Assembly: GCA_029262735.1 (NCBI GenBank)
Contig: JAJCYY010000013.1
Location: 68,108-132,107 of the forward strand
Source of the DNA: Chloroflexota bacterium
Lineage (GTDB): Bacteria > Chloroflexota > Dehalococcoidia > Lucifugimonadales > Lucifugimonadaceae
Reading direction: 5' to 3'
DNA length: 64,000 bases
The notes beneath the pieces were generated by a model. The model had not been told where the DNA came from, did not search any database, and saw only the letters and a program-made list of their open reading frames with translations. The position numbers and the translations under genes are program-made. Of this stretch, positions 1 through 8,237 are shown piece by piece. Numbering within the stretch: position 1 is the first letter of the stretch; every line of letters starts with the position of its first letter.

Positions 1-2
1 AG

Positions 3-839
3 ATGAACGACCAGACGCGTGCCGGCATGGACTTCCTGGTGTCGATCGCAGATGGGCGAGCTGATGAACGAATCAAGGTCTTTTTCGATGCCAACTGGCC
101 GACGATGTTGGACGCCGTAGCCGACCGCGTGGTTGCAAAACTCCCGATCGATCAGATAGCGGAGCAAGCTGAGAGGCTGTTTGAGAGCCGATGGAAAGAA
201 GAGTCTGCCAAGCGCCAGGCTGCAGCTGCAGGTGGGGGGGGTGGATCCAACGGTCGGCCACCTACCGAGTCCGGTGGCGCCGGCCAGGGCAACGATGACG
301 CGTCGTTCCTGAACGCTGTACCTGGCGGAGACGGTGAGGCGCCTGCCGCACCCGCACCGGTTGTCTCAGCGGACCGAAAAGAGGCTGCAGCTGTCGGCGC
401 CCTTCGGCTTCTGGAGGATCCGTTGGGAACGATCGAACGCGGCGCAAACCTCATTTTCGACATCATGGACCGGCGCCGGCCGCAGACACCACAACGCAAC
501 GACCTGGACGTTGTCGAGGACCTGGCCAACCGTCGGCCCTACCTGATCGACATGTTCGCTTCACAGGACCCGGCTTCCGCGCCCGAGAAGCTAGCGACCG
601 CGATGATGGATGGCGCCAAATCCGGCATGAGCGTCGCAGAGGCCTGGGGCAAATACATGAGTCGAGGTTCGGCCGGCAAGGCTCCGCCAACATGGAAACC
701 TCCGGCGATCGAGGTAGAGGCCAAGCCGGTCCCTTCAGCTGATCCCGAACCGACTCCCGATCCCAGTCCCACACCTGTCGCAACTATGGGTCAAGACCGA
801 CCAGCTCGCCGGCGCCGTCGGCTAGAGGATGTGGTCTGA
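3..839 (+). CDS. Hypothetical element protein with basic tail and processing-like motif
   Basis: I do not recognise this 278-residue protein. It has an alpha-helical N-terminal region (about 1-70), a low-complexity Ala/Gly/Pro linker (about 72-125), a second helical region (about 125-220) and a Pro-rich tail. Near the C-terminus the peptide VATMGQD precedes an Arg-rich end (ARRRRR). That peptide matches the A-x-M-[AG]-Q-[DE] motif found in three neighbouring proteins, so the last 15 or so basic residues may be released or may bind DNA. The stop overlaps the start of the next gene (TGATG), implying translational coupling. The start is uncertain because only two bases precede this ATG in the window; the gene could extend further left. 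Confidence 0.7.
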   Translation: MNDQTRAGMDFLVSIADGRADERIKVFFDANWPTMLDAVADRVVAKLPIDQIAEQAERLFESRWKEESAKRQAAAAGGGGGSNGRPPTESGGAGQGNDDASFLNAVPGGDGEAPAAPAPVVSADRKEAAAVGALRLLEDPLGTIERGANLIFDIMDRRRPQTPQRNDLDVVEDLANRRPYLIDMFASQDPASAPEKLATAMMDGAKSGMSVAEAWGKYMSRGSAGKAPPTWKPPAIEVEAKPVPSADPEPTPDPSPTPVATMGQDRPARRRRRLEDVV

Positions 840-1018
840 TGGCGTGGTGGGAAGGACAGCTCAAAAAGCAGCTGAGAGAACTGCCGCCGGACGAGGTCGA
901 GCGGATCGTCGGCGATGCCATCCGAGACATCGATGCCGAGCGGTTCATGGCGATGGCGCGAGCTCTAAAGGCCGAAGGGATCCGGCGCGGGTTCATTGGC
1001 GAAAGGCAACCGGCATGA
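839..1018 (+). CDS. Small hypothetical protein (59 aa)
   Basis: A 59-codon frame begins at the ATG that shares its A with the TGA of the upstream gene, and ends in an ATGA overlap with the start of the large polyvalent gene. The product starts MAWWEGQLKKQLREL and is predicted to be mostly helical and charged, with no Cys and no membrane segment. The two start/stop overlaps, and the fact that it fills exactly the gap between two real genes, are the main evidence that it is translated. Function unknown; its position suggests it is co-expressed in fixed ratio with the polyvalent protein. Confidence 0.6.
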   Translation: MAWWEGQLKKQLRELPPDEVERIVGDAIRDIDAERFMAMARALKAEGIRRGFIGERQPA

Positions 1019-4000
1019 GCGAATCGAGATTCCAAATTGCAGTCATGGCACAGGAGCCGCCGGCGCCAGCCGTCATCGATGAAAACGGCGAGGAGATGGT
1101 CAGCATCCCCGACGTTTGCGGCCCGTCCTGGTGGGCGATGATCCACGGTTGGGCGGAGTCAATTCGAGACGCCGGGTGCCCGAGCTGTGGCGAGCACGCC
1201 GTCCAGTTCGTCTCGGCGTTGCACGACCTGGTCAACATCAAACTCATTGGCGAGGGTGACACATCGAAAACGGTCCATGACCCGGAAAACTTCGCACGCG
1301 TCGCCAGGTTCTACCACAACGCCGTTCACGCGGCCGGAATCGAGTGCCTCATCTGTGATCCGATCGCAATCATGGCGCCGGTCGGCCAGGAGCTACCTCA
1401 CGCAGACATGGGGCAGGATCCAGCTCAACGGTCTCTGTTCGATGAAACGGAAACCGAGATCCCGGCGCCGGCGATGCCTGCACCGGTTCCGATCGACGAT
1501 CAGCTGACGGAGCTGCCACAGGCCCTAATGCCGTTTCGTTTCGACACTCGGCTTGTCCGACGTGAGGGTGGAATCGACGGACCGCCACTGACCACTCCGA
1601 AATCAGTCAACGAGCTGGTGGGCGACATCATCGACAGCGATCGGGAACGGTTGCTGGCTCTGTACGTCGACACGAAAAACCGGCTAATCGGCGTCCAGGA
1701 GGTCGCCGTTGGCCAGCGGAGTGCAGCCCTCATTCCGGTCGACGCTATCGCCCGTACCGCGATCCTGGCCGACGCCAGCGGTGTGTTCATGGTCCACAAC
1801 CATCCTTCAGGGGATCCGGCGCCGTCGCCAGACGATGTAAAGCTAACGGGTGTTGTCACCAAAGCTCTCCGGCTGTTCGATGTAGAGCTGATCGACCATA
1901 TCGTCGTTGGTGAAGGCAGGTTTTCCTCACTCCGCGAACAGGGTTTGTTCGGCGGGGCGAGAGCTGCCCAAGGCGATGAGTTCACCTACCCGGAAAGGAT
2001 CGTGACAGCGCCCGTTCTGGTGCGGGATCTGGCGCCGATGGCGCAGGAGCCGAAAGTCAGGATCTCGGGAACCTGTGAGCATGACGGGCCTTGTCGAATC
2101 AAGGTCCGGGCAGTCGATGAGGTTGTGGAGTCGATTGACTCTGCCGACCAGGTCGCGGACGCGGTCGATGAAGCTCACAGGCAACTACTGGCCAGGCGTG
2201 CCGGCAACGTCACCGATCGGACGTTTGCGATCGGAGCCAACAGCGTCACTCGATATCAGTTCCAGCTCAGGGTTGTAGACGCCGGCGACCTGGTGGCGTC
2301 AAACGATCCGTTCACTTTCGAGCCGAATCCGGAATTCCCGGAGGAGCTGCAGCCGAGGGACCGTGCTAGGACCGCTGATCGGCTGCAGGTCGAGAAGCTC
2401 GCGGCCAACATCAATCCCGATGCCCTGCTTGAGGACTTCCGGGTTCTGGATCGTGGTACGCCGATCGTCGGTGAGGACCTGGTGGTCGAGGGCGGCAACG
2501 GTCGAGCGATGGCGCTGATTCGTGCGGCCGCTGATTTCCAGGAGCAATTCGCCGGCTACAGAGACCGGCTCATCGAGCGAGCTGGAGAGTTTGGAATCGA
2601 CCCGGGTTTGGTCCGCGATATCGAATCGCCGGTGCTGGTGAGGGTTCGACTCACAGAGGTCGACCGTGTCCGATTTGCGGCCGAGACCAACACACCGGCC
2701 GGGATCTCGACATCGGCGATCGAAACCGCAGTAGCCGACGCCGGCAACGTGACCGTCGACATGCTTCGCCAGCTGGAGATCCAGGACGGCGAAGGCATGG
2801 CAGACTCTCTCAGGGCGACGCGAAATAGCCAGTTCGTCCGGACGTTCCTGGAATCACTGCCTGACAGTGAACAGGCGCAGCTCGTCGACTCAGCCGGCGT
2901 CATCAACCAGGACGGCATCAGACGCATGGTCCTGGCTGTGTTCGTCGCCGCGTTCCCCGGTGACGACGGTGTCAGGCTTGCGGAGCTGGCGTTTGAATCG
3001 ATCGATCTGCAGATCCGGAACGTCATCAATGCCCTGGCGAGATCTCTTGGCCAGCTGGCGACGGCGGAGGCCTTGACGCAATCGGATGAGCGGCAGCCGG
3101 ATCTTGCGATCGCAAATGACATCGCAACAGCTGTCACCACCTTCGCCCGCATCAAAAGCACTCCTGGCCTGGTGGTCGAGATGTTCCTGAATCAGACCAA
3201 CCTATTCGGCCGCGAGCTGACTCCATTCCAGGAGGAGGTTCTGCAGTTCCTCGACGTTCGTAGCAGATCCGCCAGGCGGATCGCTGAGGCCCTGGTCAAC
3301 TACGCCGAGCTGGTCATCGAATCACCGCCGCCGGCACAGGCAACGTTGATCCCCGGCGCCGAGCTGACGAAAGAGGGTCTGTGGCAGTCCGCGGTCGACT
3401 CGGCCGACAATGCCTCAGCTGCTCAGGTGGTTCCTCGGGATTCGATCGATTGGTGCAACCTTGAGCCATCAGACATCGATCGGGTTTGGAGCTGGCGTCC
3501 GTTGCGAGAGTTCCTGGTGACAGCTGCGCAATTCGGAGCGATTGTCGAGGTTTGCGAAATCGGATTCATCGGTGACCAGGTCCAGGTCACCGTCGACACT
3601 CGGCCGTTTCTACCGAGCAATGAACCACCAACCGGGATCCTGAGAGCTGTAACCGCTCTCGGATCATCAGCTGATCGCGTACTCGTCCAGGATCCGGGTG
3701 TTTTTCTGTGGGCGGTGACTCTGCCGGCCGAGGAAACGGACCTGAAGCTGGTGCCACAGATACCGGAGCCGGCAGCTCGACCGTCGGAACCTGGTGAGCA
3801 AGCTCCCCTGTTCAACGCTCCGATGGGTCAGGATTCGATTCTGAGTCGGCTCGGCGGAGGGACAGCATTCGGCGCCGGCTTCAACCTGGGCGGAGAGATC
3901 GTTAAGGCCGCGGTATCGAAGATCTCGGGCGCCGGAGAAGCTCAGGCAGCACAGCCATGCCGAGAGCTGACACCACAGGCCTTAAAACTCGACATCTCCG

Positions 4001-4881
4001 GATCCGGAGACTTCATTCGGGAACGTGTTGAGGATCCGGACCGGTGCGACTCCAGGAGCTTCCGGACCGTGGTCCAGGGAGATCATCGGCTACTGGTCGG
4101 ATGCCCTACCGGTAGCTTTGACGATGATCGGCCGAGGGCGGATCAATGTGTCGACGGTTTGGAGCTGCAGACGGTCCTACATCCGAGACGGTGCGTTGCG
4201 GAGCTGACAGCCAACGCCGAGGCCCTGGGGATCCCGATCGTAGACGACGGCATGGCAGACGAAATCGAAGCGGCTCTGGCGAAGGCCGGGATGCCGAACA
4301 ACTGGCGGGAAAAGGAGGGCAATGTGGCCACTCAGACGCAACGTTGGGAGGCACTCGGTCGAGCTGACGCCGAGAAGCTGGCCGGCATCATCGGTGATGC
4401 ACCACGCGACACGGCGGAGATCTCCGATCTGTGGGATAAGCACATCAACCGGGACCTGTCAGAAATCGAGGACACCGACGCCGCTAGTGACTACTGGACC
4501 GGGTTCTGGCAGCGAATCGAGGAGCTGATAGAGGTCGACGGCGCCGAGCTGGGATTCCGAGGCCTCGGCAAGAGCGGCCAGGCGCCGGCTCCGACAATCA
4601 GCGGTATCGCCATTAGCGGGATTCAAACCTCGCTCGAAAATGCGATCGGACCGGGGATTTTCCAGGGTGATGTAGATGAGCTGTCAGGGAACGTTGCAGA
4701 ATCGTTCGTCAAGCTCCTCTCACCACTTCTCGGCGCCGCCAATTCCGTGATTCGGAGCGCCGGTACAGACGACCAGGCAGAGGCGATCGAGGAGCTGAGA
4801 ACGGTGCTGGAGGAGATCGAAAGCGGGTACGACCAGGCGTCGACGGCAGAGCAGGGTCAACAGATAGCGGTGGTCCGATGA
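1015..4881 (+). CDS. Polyvalent protein: RadC-type JAB plus ddrB/ParB-like domain
   Basis: The 1,288-residue protein starts at the ATG in the ATGA overlap with the upstream small gene; the longer open frame from 829 lies inside that gene and is rejected. Visible modules: a Cys region (about 12-131, with GCPSCGEH); a RadC/JAB metallopeptidase-like domain (about 198-312) with the JAMM signature HNHPSGDPAPSPDD; a region resembling the ddrB-like ParB superfamily domain of polyvalent proteins (about 400-640, with NPDALLEDFRVL and ETNTPAG); long helical segments; and a C-terminal region (about 937-1288). The A-x-M-[AG]-Q-[DE] peptide occurs at Met 11, 132, 342 and 937, that is, at the module boundaries. 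Polyvalent proteins of phages and conjugative elements are proposed to enter the cell with the DNA and act against host defences. The JAB assignment is strong, the ParB-like one moderate; cleavage is inference. Confidence 0.8.
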   Translation: MSESRFQIAVMAQEPPAPAVIDENGEEMVSIPDVCGPSWWAMIHGWAESIRDAGCPSCGEHAVQFVSALHDLVNIKLIGEGDTSKTVHDPENFARVARFYHNAVHAAGIECLICDPIAIMAPVGQELPHADMGQDPAQRSLFDETETEIPAPAMPAPVPIDDQLTELPQALMPFRFDTRLVRREGGIDGPPLTTPKSVNELVGDIIDSDRERLLALYVDTKNRLIGVQEVAVGQRSAALIPVDAIARTAILADASGVFMVHNHPSGDPAPSPDDVKLTGVVTKALRLFDVELIDHIVVGEGRFSSLREQGLFGGARAAQGDEFTYPERIVTAPVLVRDLAPMAQEPKVRISGTCEHDGPCRIKVRAVDEVVESIDSADQVADAVDEAHRQLLARRAGNVTDRTFAIGANSVTRYQFQLRVVDAGDLVASNDPFTFEPNPEFPEELQPRDRARTADRLQVEKLAANINPDALLEDFRVLDRGTPIVGEDLVVEGGNGRAMALIRAAADFQEQFAGYRDRLIERAGEFGIDPGLVRDIESPVLVRVRLTEVDRVRFAAETNTPAGISTSAIETAVADAGNVTVDMLRQLEIQDGEGMADSLRATRNSQFVRTFLESLPDSEQAQLVDSAGVINQDGIRRMVLAVFVAAFPGDDGVRLAELAFESIDLQIRNVINALARSLGQLATAEALTQSDERQPDLAIANDIATAVTTFARIKSTPGLVVEMFLNQTNLFGRELTPFQEEVLQFLDVRSRSARRIAEALVNYAELVIESPPPAQATLIPGAELTKEGLWQSAVDSADNASAAQVVPRDSIDWCNLEPSDIDRVWSWRPLREFLVTAAQFGAIVEVCEIGFIGDQVQVTVDTRPFLPSNEPPTGILRAVTALGSSADRVLVQDPGVFLWAVTLPAEETDLKLVPQIPEPAARPSEPGEQAPLFNAPMGQDSILSRLGGGTAFGAGFNLGGEIVKAAVSKISGAGEAQAAQPCRELTPQALKLDISGSGDFIRERVEDPDRCDSRSFRTVVQGDHRLLVGCPTGSFDDDRPRADQCVDGLELQTVLHPRRCVAELTANAEALGIPIVDDGMADEIEAALAKAGMPNNWREKEGNVATQTQRWEALGRADAEKLAGIIGDAPRDTAEISDLWDKHINRDLSEIEDTDAASDYWTGFWQRIEELIEVDGAELGFRGLGKSGQAPAPTISGIAISGIQTSLENAIGPGIFQGDVDELSGNVAESFVKLLSPLLGAANSVIRSAGTDDQAEAIEELRTVLEEIESGYDQASTAEQGQQIAVVR

Positions 4882-5246
4882 GACAACCGATCGGTCGGAT
4901 AACCAGGGAGGCGCATATCGTGGCAAGGCAGGCTCAGACGCGGGTGGTTTCCAAGATCCCGAAAAACGAGATCGGATTCGCCATGTGCAGGGTCCGCAAG
5001 ACCCGTCAGCTGGTCCGCGGTCCGGTCGCTTCCGGATCACCGACTCGCGTCGATATCCCGATCAAATGCCCACCAGGATCCGACTTCGAGGTCATGGTCC
5101 ACACTCACCCTGGCGGACGTGCCGAGCCGTCGTCTCTCGACATGCGGACAGCTCAACGCTTCGGTGCGAAGGCCTCGTGCATCGCCTCTGACACTGAGCT
5201 GAAATGCCATCCAGTACCCCGGAGAGGCCGGGTCACACGTCGGTAG
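4878..5246 (+). CDS. Stand-alone JAB/MPN-domain protein
   Basis: The 122-residue product carries the JAMM metal-binding signature: VMVHTHPGG followed by PSSLD, giving H-x-H-P and S-x-x-D spacing, with an upstream Glu in NEIGF that could complete the site. This is the archaeal/phage-type MPN fold, usually a deubiquitinase-like isopeptidase or polyprotein protease. Its ATG overlaps the stop of the polyvalent gene (ATGA). An in-frame GTG at 4920 has a better ribosome site (GGGAGG eight bases upstream), so the first 14 residues may not be made. Two JAB domains encoded back to back make this a candidate maturation protease for the repeated A-x-M-[AG]-Q-[DE] peptide; that role is inference. Confidence 0.75.
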   Translation: MRQPIGRITREAHIVARQAQTRVVSKIPKNEIGFAMCRVRKTRQLVRGPVASGSPTRVDIPIKCPPGSDFEVMVHTHPGGRAEPSSLDMRTAQRFGAKASCIASDTELKCHPVPRRGRVTRR

Positions 5247-5323
5247 CTGTGACGACTCGAAATGGCAGTTGGATACTTGGCACACCAAACGGGCGTTGCG
5301 AAATGACATCAACGCCGACGACT

Positions 5324-5764
5324 TCACCCGCATTCAACATTTACCACGCCGTCAGAGAAGTCGTAGTTAGGGGGTGGAACGAAGGAGAACTCAACCCGCT
5401 CAACTATCTCGGGATCGACTGTGACATTGCGGGACTGGTCTTGGAACTGCACGAATTTGACTTGCACTGTGACTTCTTCGGTCACCTGCACGCTCGTTGG
5501 GTTCCGTACGACACAGGTCACCAGGAGCGCCTCCACGTCACCGCTGGAGTTCAAGCGATCGTCGACGCTGATTCCAGTGAGTTGCAGCACCTTTGGAGTG
5601 GCACTTGGTTCACCGGTCGGAACGGCGGTGGCAGTGAAACTCGGCGTTGGAGTGAATGAGATCGCCGTGTTCGTCGGTTCTAGAGTCGGATCAGCGTTGG
5701 ATTCAGTGGAGCAGGCTCCGATTGTGATTAGAGCCAACGCGAGTATGGCGAGTGAGAAACGCAT
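5324..5764 (-). CDS. Lipoprotein, moron-like
   Basis: The 146-residue product starts MRFSLAILALALITIGAC, a signal peptide with a lipobox ending at Cys18. After it come a Thr/Pro-rich linker and a beta-rich C-terminal domain of roughly 90 residues that I do not recognise. The longer open frame from 5836 adds 24 residues in front of the signal sequence and is rejected. It is the only minus-strand gene inside a 14-kb plus-strand operon, the typical position of a moron: a gene expressed on its own from an integrated virus. Viral lipoproteins often block superinfection or alter the host surface, but nothing here proves that. Confidence 0.65.
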   Translation of the reverse strand: MRFSLAILALALITIGACSTESNADPTLEPTNTAISFTPTPSFTATAVPTGEPSATPKVLQLTGISVDDRLNSSGDVEALLVTCVVRNPTSVQVTEEVTVQVKFVQFQDQSRNVTVDPEIVERVEFSFVPPPNYDFSDGVVNVECG

Positions 5765-5934
5765 GGTGCCGCCAATATAGCCCAAAAGCAGGTGCGGTCG
5801 GAAGCGAGATACCACGGGACTGACATGGTGTGCCAAGTTACTTAACTGCCCTCGAAATTGACATTCCTACTGTCTAGCACCCAAACTTAAGGCTGGAATC
5901 GTGGCCCGGAGCCGGCCGGTTCGACGGTCACGAA

Positions 5935-5987
5935 CAGAAACCCCTGGACGTTTGGAACTTGACGTAGTTCCCATCCAGGGGTTTCTG
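5935..5987 (+). terminator. Stem-loop 1 upstream of structural genes
   Basis: CAGAAACCCCTGGA at 5935-5948 pairs perfectly with TCCAGGGGTTTCTG at 5974-5987. Inside, GGAAC (5954-5958) pairs with GTTCC (5967-5971), so the structure is a nested 14+5 bp hairpin. The T-rich right arm resembles phage terminators, but there is no uniform T tract after it. It could instead be an RNA control element or a packaging signal. Confidence 0.5.
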
Positions 5988-6015
5988 CGTTCAAGGCCCT
6001 AGCGTCCCAGGGCAC

Positions 6016-6065
6016 ACACCCCTCTGATGCCGGTGAGCCCATGCGGTTCATCTCCAGAGGGGTGT
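6016..6065 (+). terminator. Stem-loop 2 upstream of structural genes
   Basis: ACACCCCTCTG at 6016-6026 pairs perfectly with CAGAGGGGTGT at 6055-6065 (11 bp, 28-base loop). Its right flank (AGGGGTGTTTGCGTT) closely resembles that of the first hairpin (AGGGGTTTCTGCGTT), so the two look like diverged copies of one element. Tandem terminator is the simplest reading. Confidence 0.5.
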
Positions 6066-6126
6066 TTGCGTTAAAGCGAACCGGCGTCAGAGGACCCAAT
6101 CTCCCGGCCGAGAAAGGAGAGGTCCA

Positions 6127-6252
6127 ATGGCTGCAAAAGCCAAAGCCGGTCAGTGCCGCGTCGTTCGAGTGAAGGGCGCAGGCAAGCGATGCATGTGCCC
6201 GACCCGCAAGGGGCAGATGCGATTCGCTAAAAACCGCCGCTGCAACCTCTAG
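6127..6252 (+). CDS. Small basic Cys protein (41 aa)
   Basis: A strong ribosome site (GAAAGGAGAGG) precedes an ATG opening a 41-codon frame. The product is very basic (11 Lys/Arg in the first 30 residues) and has four Cys arranged as QCR, RCMC and RCN, which could form a small zinc knuckle or disulfides. It is the first gene after the tandem hairpins and heads the capsid group, so a DNA-condensing or minor virion protein is plausible. No family recognised. Confidence 0.6.
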   Translation: MAAKAKAGQCRVVRVKGAGKRCMCPTRKGQMRFAKNRRCNL

Positions 6253-6366
6253 CAGCGGGGTTCAACCCCGATTCATTAGGCGCGGCCGGATCCCCGGTAC
6301 GCGCCGCTGCAGGTGATTAGACCTGCATTCAATCAGCAGGTGGATTTCACCCACGGAGCGTGCCAA

Positions 6367-7092
6367 ATGGAGACAGTGACACTCGAAGATGTGAGGGCAG
6401 AGATCGGCTCGTCCCTCAACTCGGCGATCGACGCCATTGACTGGAAAGACAAGTTCGGACACACGGCGGACCCGGTCGCGCCAATGGCCCAGGATCTTCC
6501 GGAACTTCCGGAGGCCTTCTCCAACCTCGCAAGTTGGATGAGGGACCGCGGCGACAAGCCGCTAGGTGATGACGAGGTCCTCCGATTCAGCGCCGACCAG
6601 GTCGAGGTCGTGAGCGCTGGCGATTTCGCACAGATGGCACAGGACGGCGGAGCTGCCGGCCTGGTCAGTGACCTCGACAACGTCACGCGATTCGACATCC
6701 CATTCGGTTCGGTGGTCTTCGGTGCCCTGCCTGGCGCAGTGATCGGAGAGATCGTCGACGGAGTGATGCCGCTGCGAAACGCGGACGGCTCGCTGAACGT
6801 GGCCAACCCGCTCACCAAAGGGGCGATCGGATTCGGTGGAGCACTGTTCCTGGACCGAGCCGTCGGCCGGCGAGCTGCGAGCTTCTTTGTGGGCGCCCTG
6901 GCGCTGCAGATCTTCTCGGACCTGGTGCCGCTCGACCGGTTCGTTAACTGGGCGGTCGGCCAGCTCGACCGTGGAACCGGTACTGCAGCTCAGACGATCA
7001 CTCGCACCCTGCCAGCTGGCCAGGGCGACGTGCCTTTGCGGGAGGTCTCTGGTGGAAACCGGATTCTCGCGGAGCTGAGTCAGGCCGCATAG
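6367..7092 (+). CDS. Structural/minor virion protein with two processing-like motifs
   Basis: A 241-residue protein; the start follows GGAG by eight bases, and the alternative GTG at 6313 lacks a ribosome site. The N-terminal 93 residues are acidic and carry the repeated peptide twice (VAPMAQD with Met40, FAQMAQD with Met90). The middle and C-terminal part has three hydrophobic stretches (about 105-130, 150-165 and 170-190) that could be membrane-associated. It sits directly before the capsid gene. The layout suggests a propeptide of about 40 plus 50 residues followed by a membrane-linked mature protein, possibly a scaffold or minor capsid protein. No homologue recognised; the processing model is inference. 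Confidence 0.7.
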   Translation: METVTLEDVRAEIGSSLNSAIDAIDWKDKFGHTADPVAPMAQDLPELPEAFSNLASWMRDRGDKPLGDDEVLRFSADQVEVVSAGDFAQMAQDGGAAGLVSDLDNVTRFDIPFGSVVFGALPGAVIGEIVDGVMPLRNADGSLNVANPLTKGAIGFGGALFLDRAVGRRAASFFVGALALQIFSDLVPLDRFVNWAVGQLDRGTGTAAQTITRTLPAGQGDVPLREVSGGNRILAELSQAA

Positions 7093-7152
7093 CCAGGCTC
7101 ACCAACCACTCAGTCATTCAGCCGGCTAAACGCCGCGGGAGAAATTACAAAA

Positions 7153-8217
7153 ATGGTCACTCAGACCCCAGGAGGACAGCTGGTCGTTTCCAGCGATCTC
7201 CGCCAGACACCGCTTGCAGCGCAGGCGATGGTCGCAAACTCGCTCAACCGGATCGATCTTCCCCTGGTGGGAACGATCCTCGGACTTCACGGTCAGATCA
7301 CCGTGAACCATAACAACGACGCTGCCGGCGCCACGCCGGAGGAAGACGGCCTCGGCCGACTCATCACGTCGTTCGACATCAGGGACGGCGCCGGCCGCAC
7401 CTACTTCAGCGTCAACGACGGGCGACTGCTGCAGTACCTCACCCAGTTCACCGAAGGCAGGACTTCGGTCTGGCCGTCGGAGCTGGCAACCGTCACCGGC
7501 GGTGGTGGCGCCAGGGATGAGTTCTTCAACTTCATCATCGACTTCCAGGACACTCCGGTGCCTGGTGGCCGGCGATCGGTCGACCCGGTAGCGGGCATCG
7601 TGACGCGGGAGAACAACATCAACGAGCTGGTGGTCCAGATCCGGTTCGGGACGTTTGCGAACCTCTCGACCGTCGGTGACCTGACCGTCAACTCGATCAC
7701 GGTGACGCTGACACCGATCATCGTTCTGTCCGGCACTCCGAGCCAGGCGAACTTGTTTGCCAACGGCATCGCGAGACCCGAGTTCAGGGCGAAGAAGGAG
7801 GACGATGTTGCCTCCGGTGGCGCCCTGGGCCTGGAGTTCAACCTGCCCAACGGCTTCCTGATCTCCAAGTCCCTCATCATCGCGGTGGACGGATCCAACG
7901 ACCGTGGGACCGTCGACGGTGACGTTGTGAGCGCCTTCGCCTACAAGGACAACCTGGGCGGACAGGTGCCATTCGAGACCGACTGGACCAACTACCGCCG
8001 CAGTCTGCAGAGCACGTATTTCGGTGACGGCACGACCTTCGCCGACTGGACCAACGTCGCACTGATCGACTGGGAAGGCATCAAGGGCGGAGGCGGTCTG
8101 AACCGAGTCGGCCGCATGGAGAGCGACGACGTTCTGCAGTTCACAGGAGCCGCAGCCGGCGACCTGTTCCTGCTGCACAAGGGCTTCACCTCTTACGGAC
8201 GCCAGTTCGTCGCCTAA
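7153..8217 (+). CDS. Probable double jelly-roll major capsid protein
   Basis: The 354-residue product is beta-rich and without long helices. It shows the order of motifs seen in environmental double jelly-roll capsid proteins: an N-terminal IDLPLVGTILGLHGQITV segment, a stretch where a Gly-Arg-Leu-Ile strand leads to SFDIRDGAGRTYFSVNDGRLL, a mid-protein FFNFIIDFQDTPVPGGR turn, then NELVVQIRFGTFANL strands; the second half repeats a similar beta pattern and ends in FLLHKGFTSYGRQFVA. Length fits the family (about 250-400). It lacks the repeated A-x-M-[AG]-Q motif. The downstream genes encode small membrane proteins and spike-like proteins, as in tectivirus-like genomes. The call rests on pattern recognition, not an alignment; another beta-rich virion protein is possible. 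Confidence 0.6.
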   Translation: MVTQTPGGQLVVSSDLRQTPLAAQAMVANSLNRIDLPLVGTILGLHGQITVNHNNDAAGATPEEDGLGRLITSFDIRDGAGRTYFSVNDGRLLQYLTQFTEGRTSVWPSELATVTGGGGARDEFFNFIIDFQDTPVPGGRRSVDPVAGIVTRENNINELVVQIRFGTFANLSTVGDLTVNSITVTLTPIIVLSGTPSQANLFANGIARPEFRAKKEDDVASGGALGLEFNLPNGFLISKSLIIAVDGSNDRGTVDGDVVSAFAYKDNLGGQVPFETDWTNYRRSLQSTYFGDGTTFADWTNVALIDWEGIKGGGGLNRVGRMESDDVLQFTGAAAGDLFLLHKGFTSYGRQFVA

Positions 8218-8237
8218 CCAGGCGCGGGAGGCATCCG

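Larger units (their letters stand above)
5765..6126. other. Non-coding leader between lipoprotein and capsid operon
   Basis: No convincing gene lies in these 362 bases. The segment holds two similar stem-loops (described separately), a TTGACA hexamer on the plus strand at 5858-5863 without a convincing -10, and the upstream region of the minus-strand lipoprotein gene. It probably contains the promoter and the terminators that isolate the structural genes. Confidence 0.5.

Noticed and set aside
829-1014. N-terminal extension of the polyvalent protein
   Set aside because: This stretch encodes the 59-residue gene in another frame with start/stop overlaps on both sides; the extension is Arg-rich and without a ribosome site.
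7126-8178. 350-residue open frame antisense to the capsid gene
   Set aside because: It lies opposite a well-supported gene with ribosome site and operon context; its translation is low in hydrophobic order and shows no motifs. It is a by-product of GC-rich codon use.
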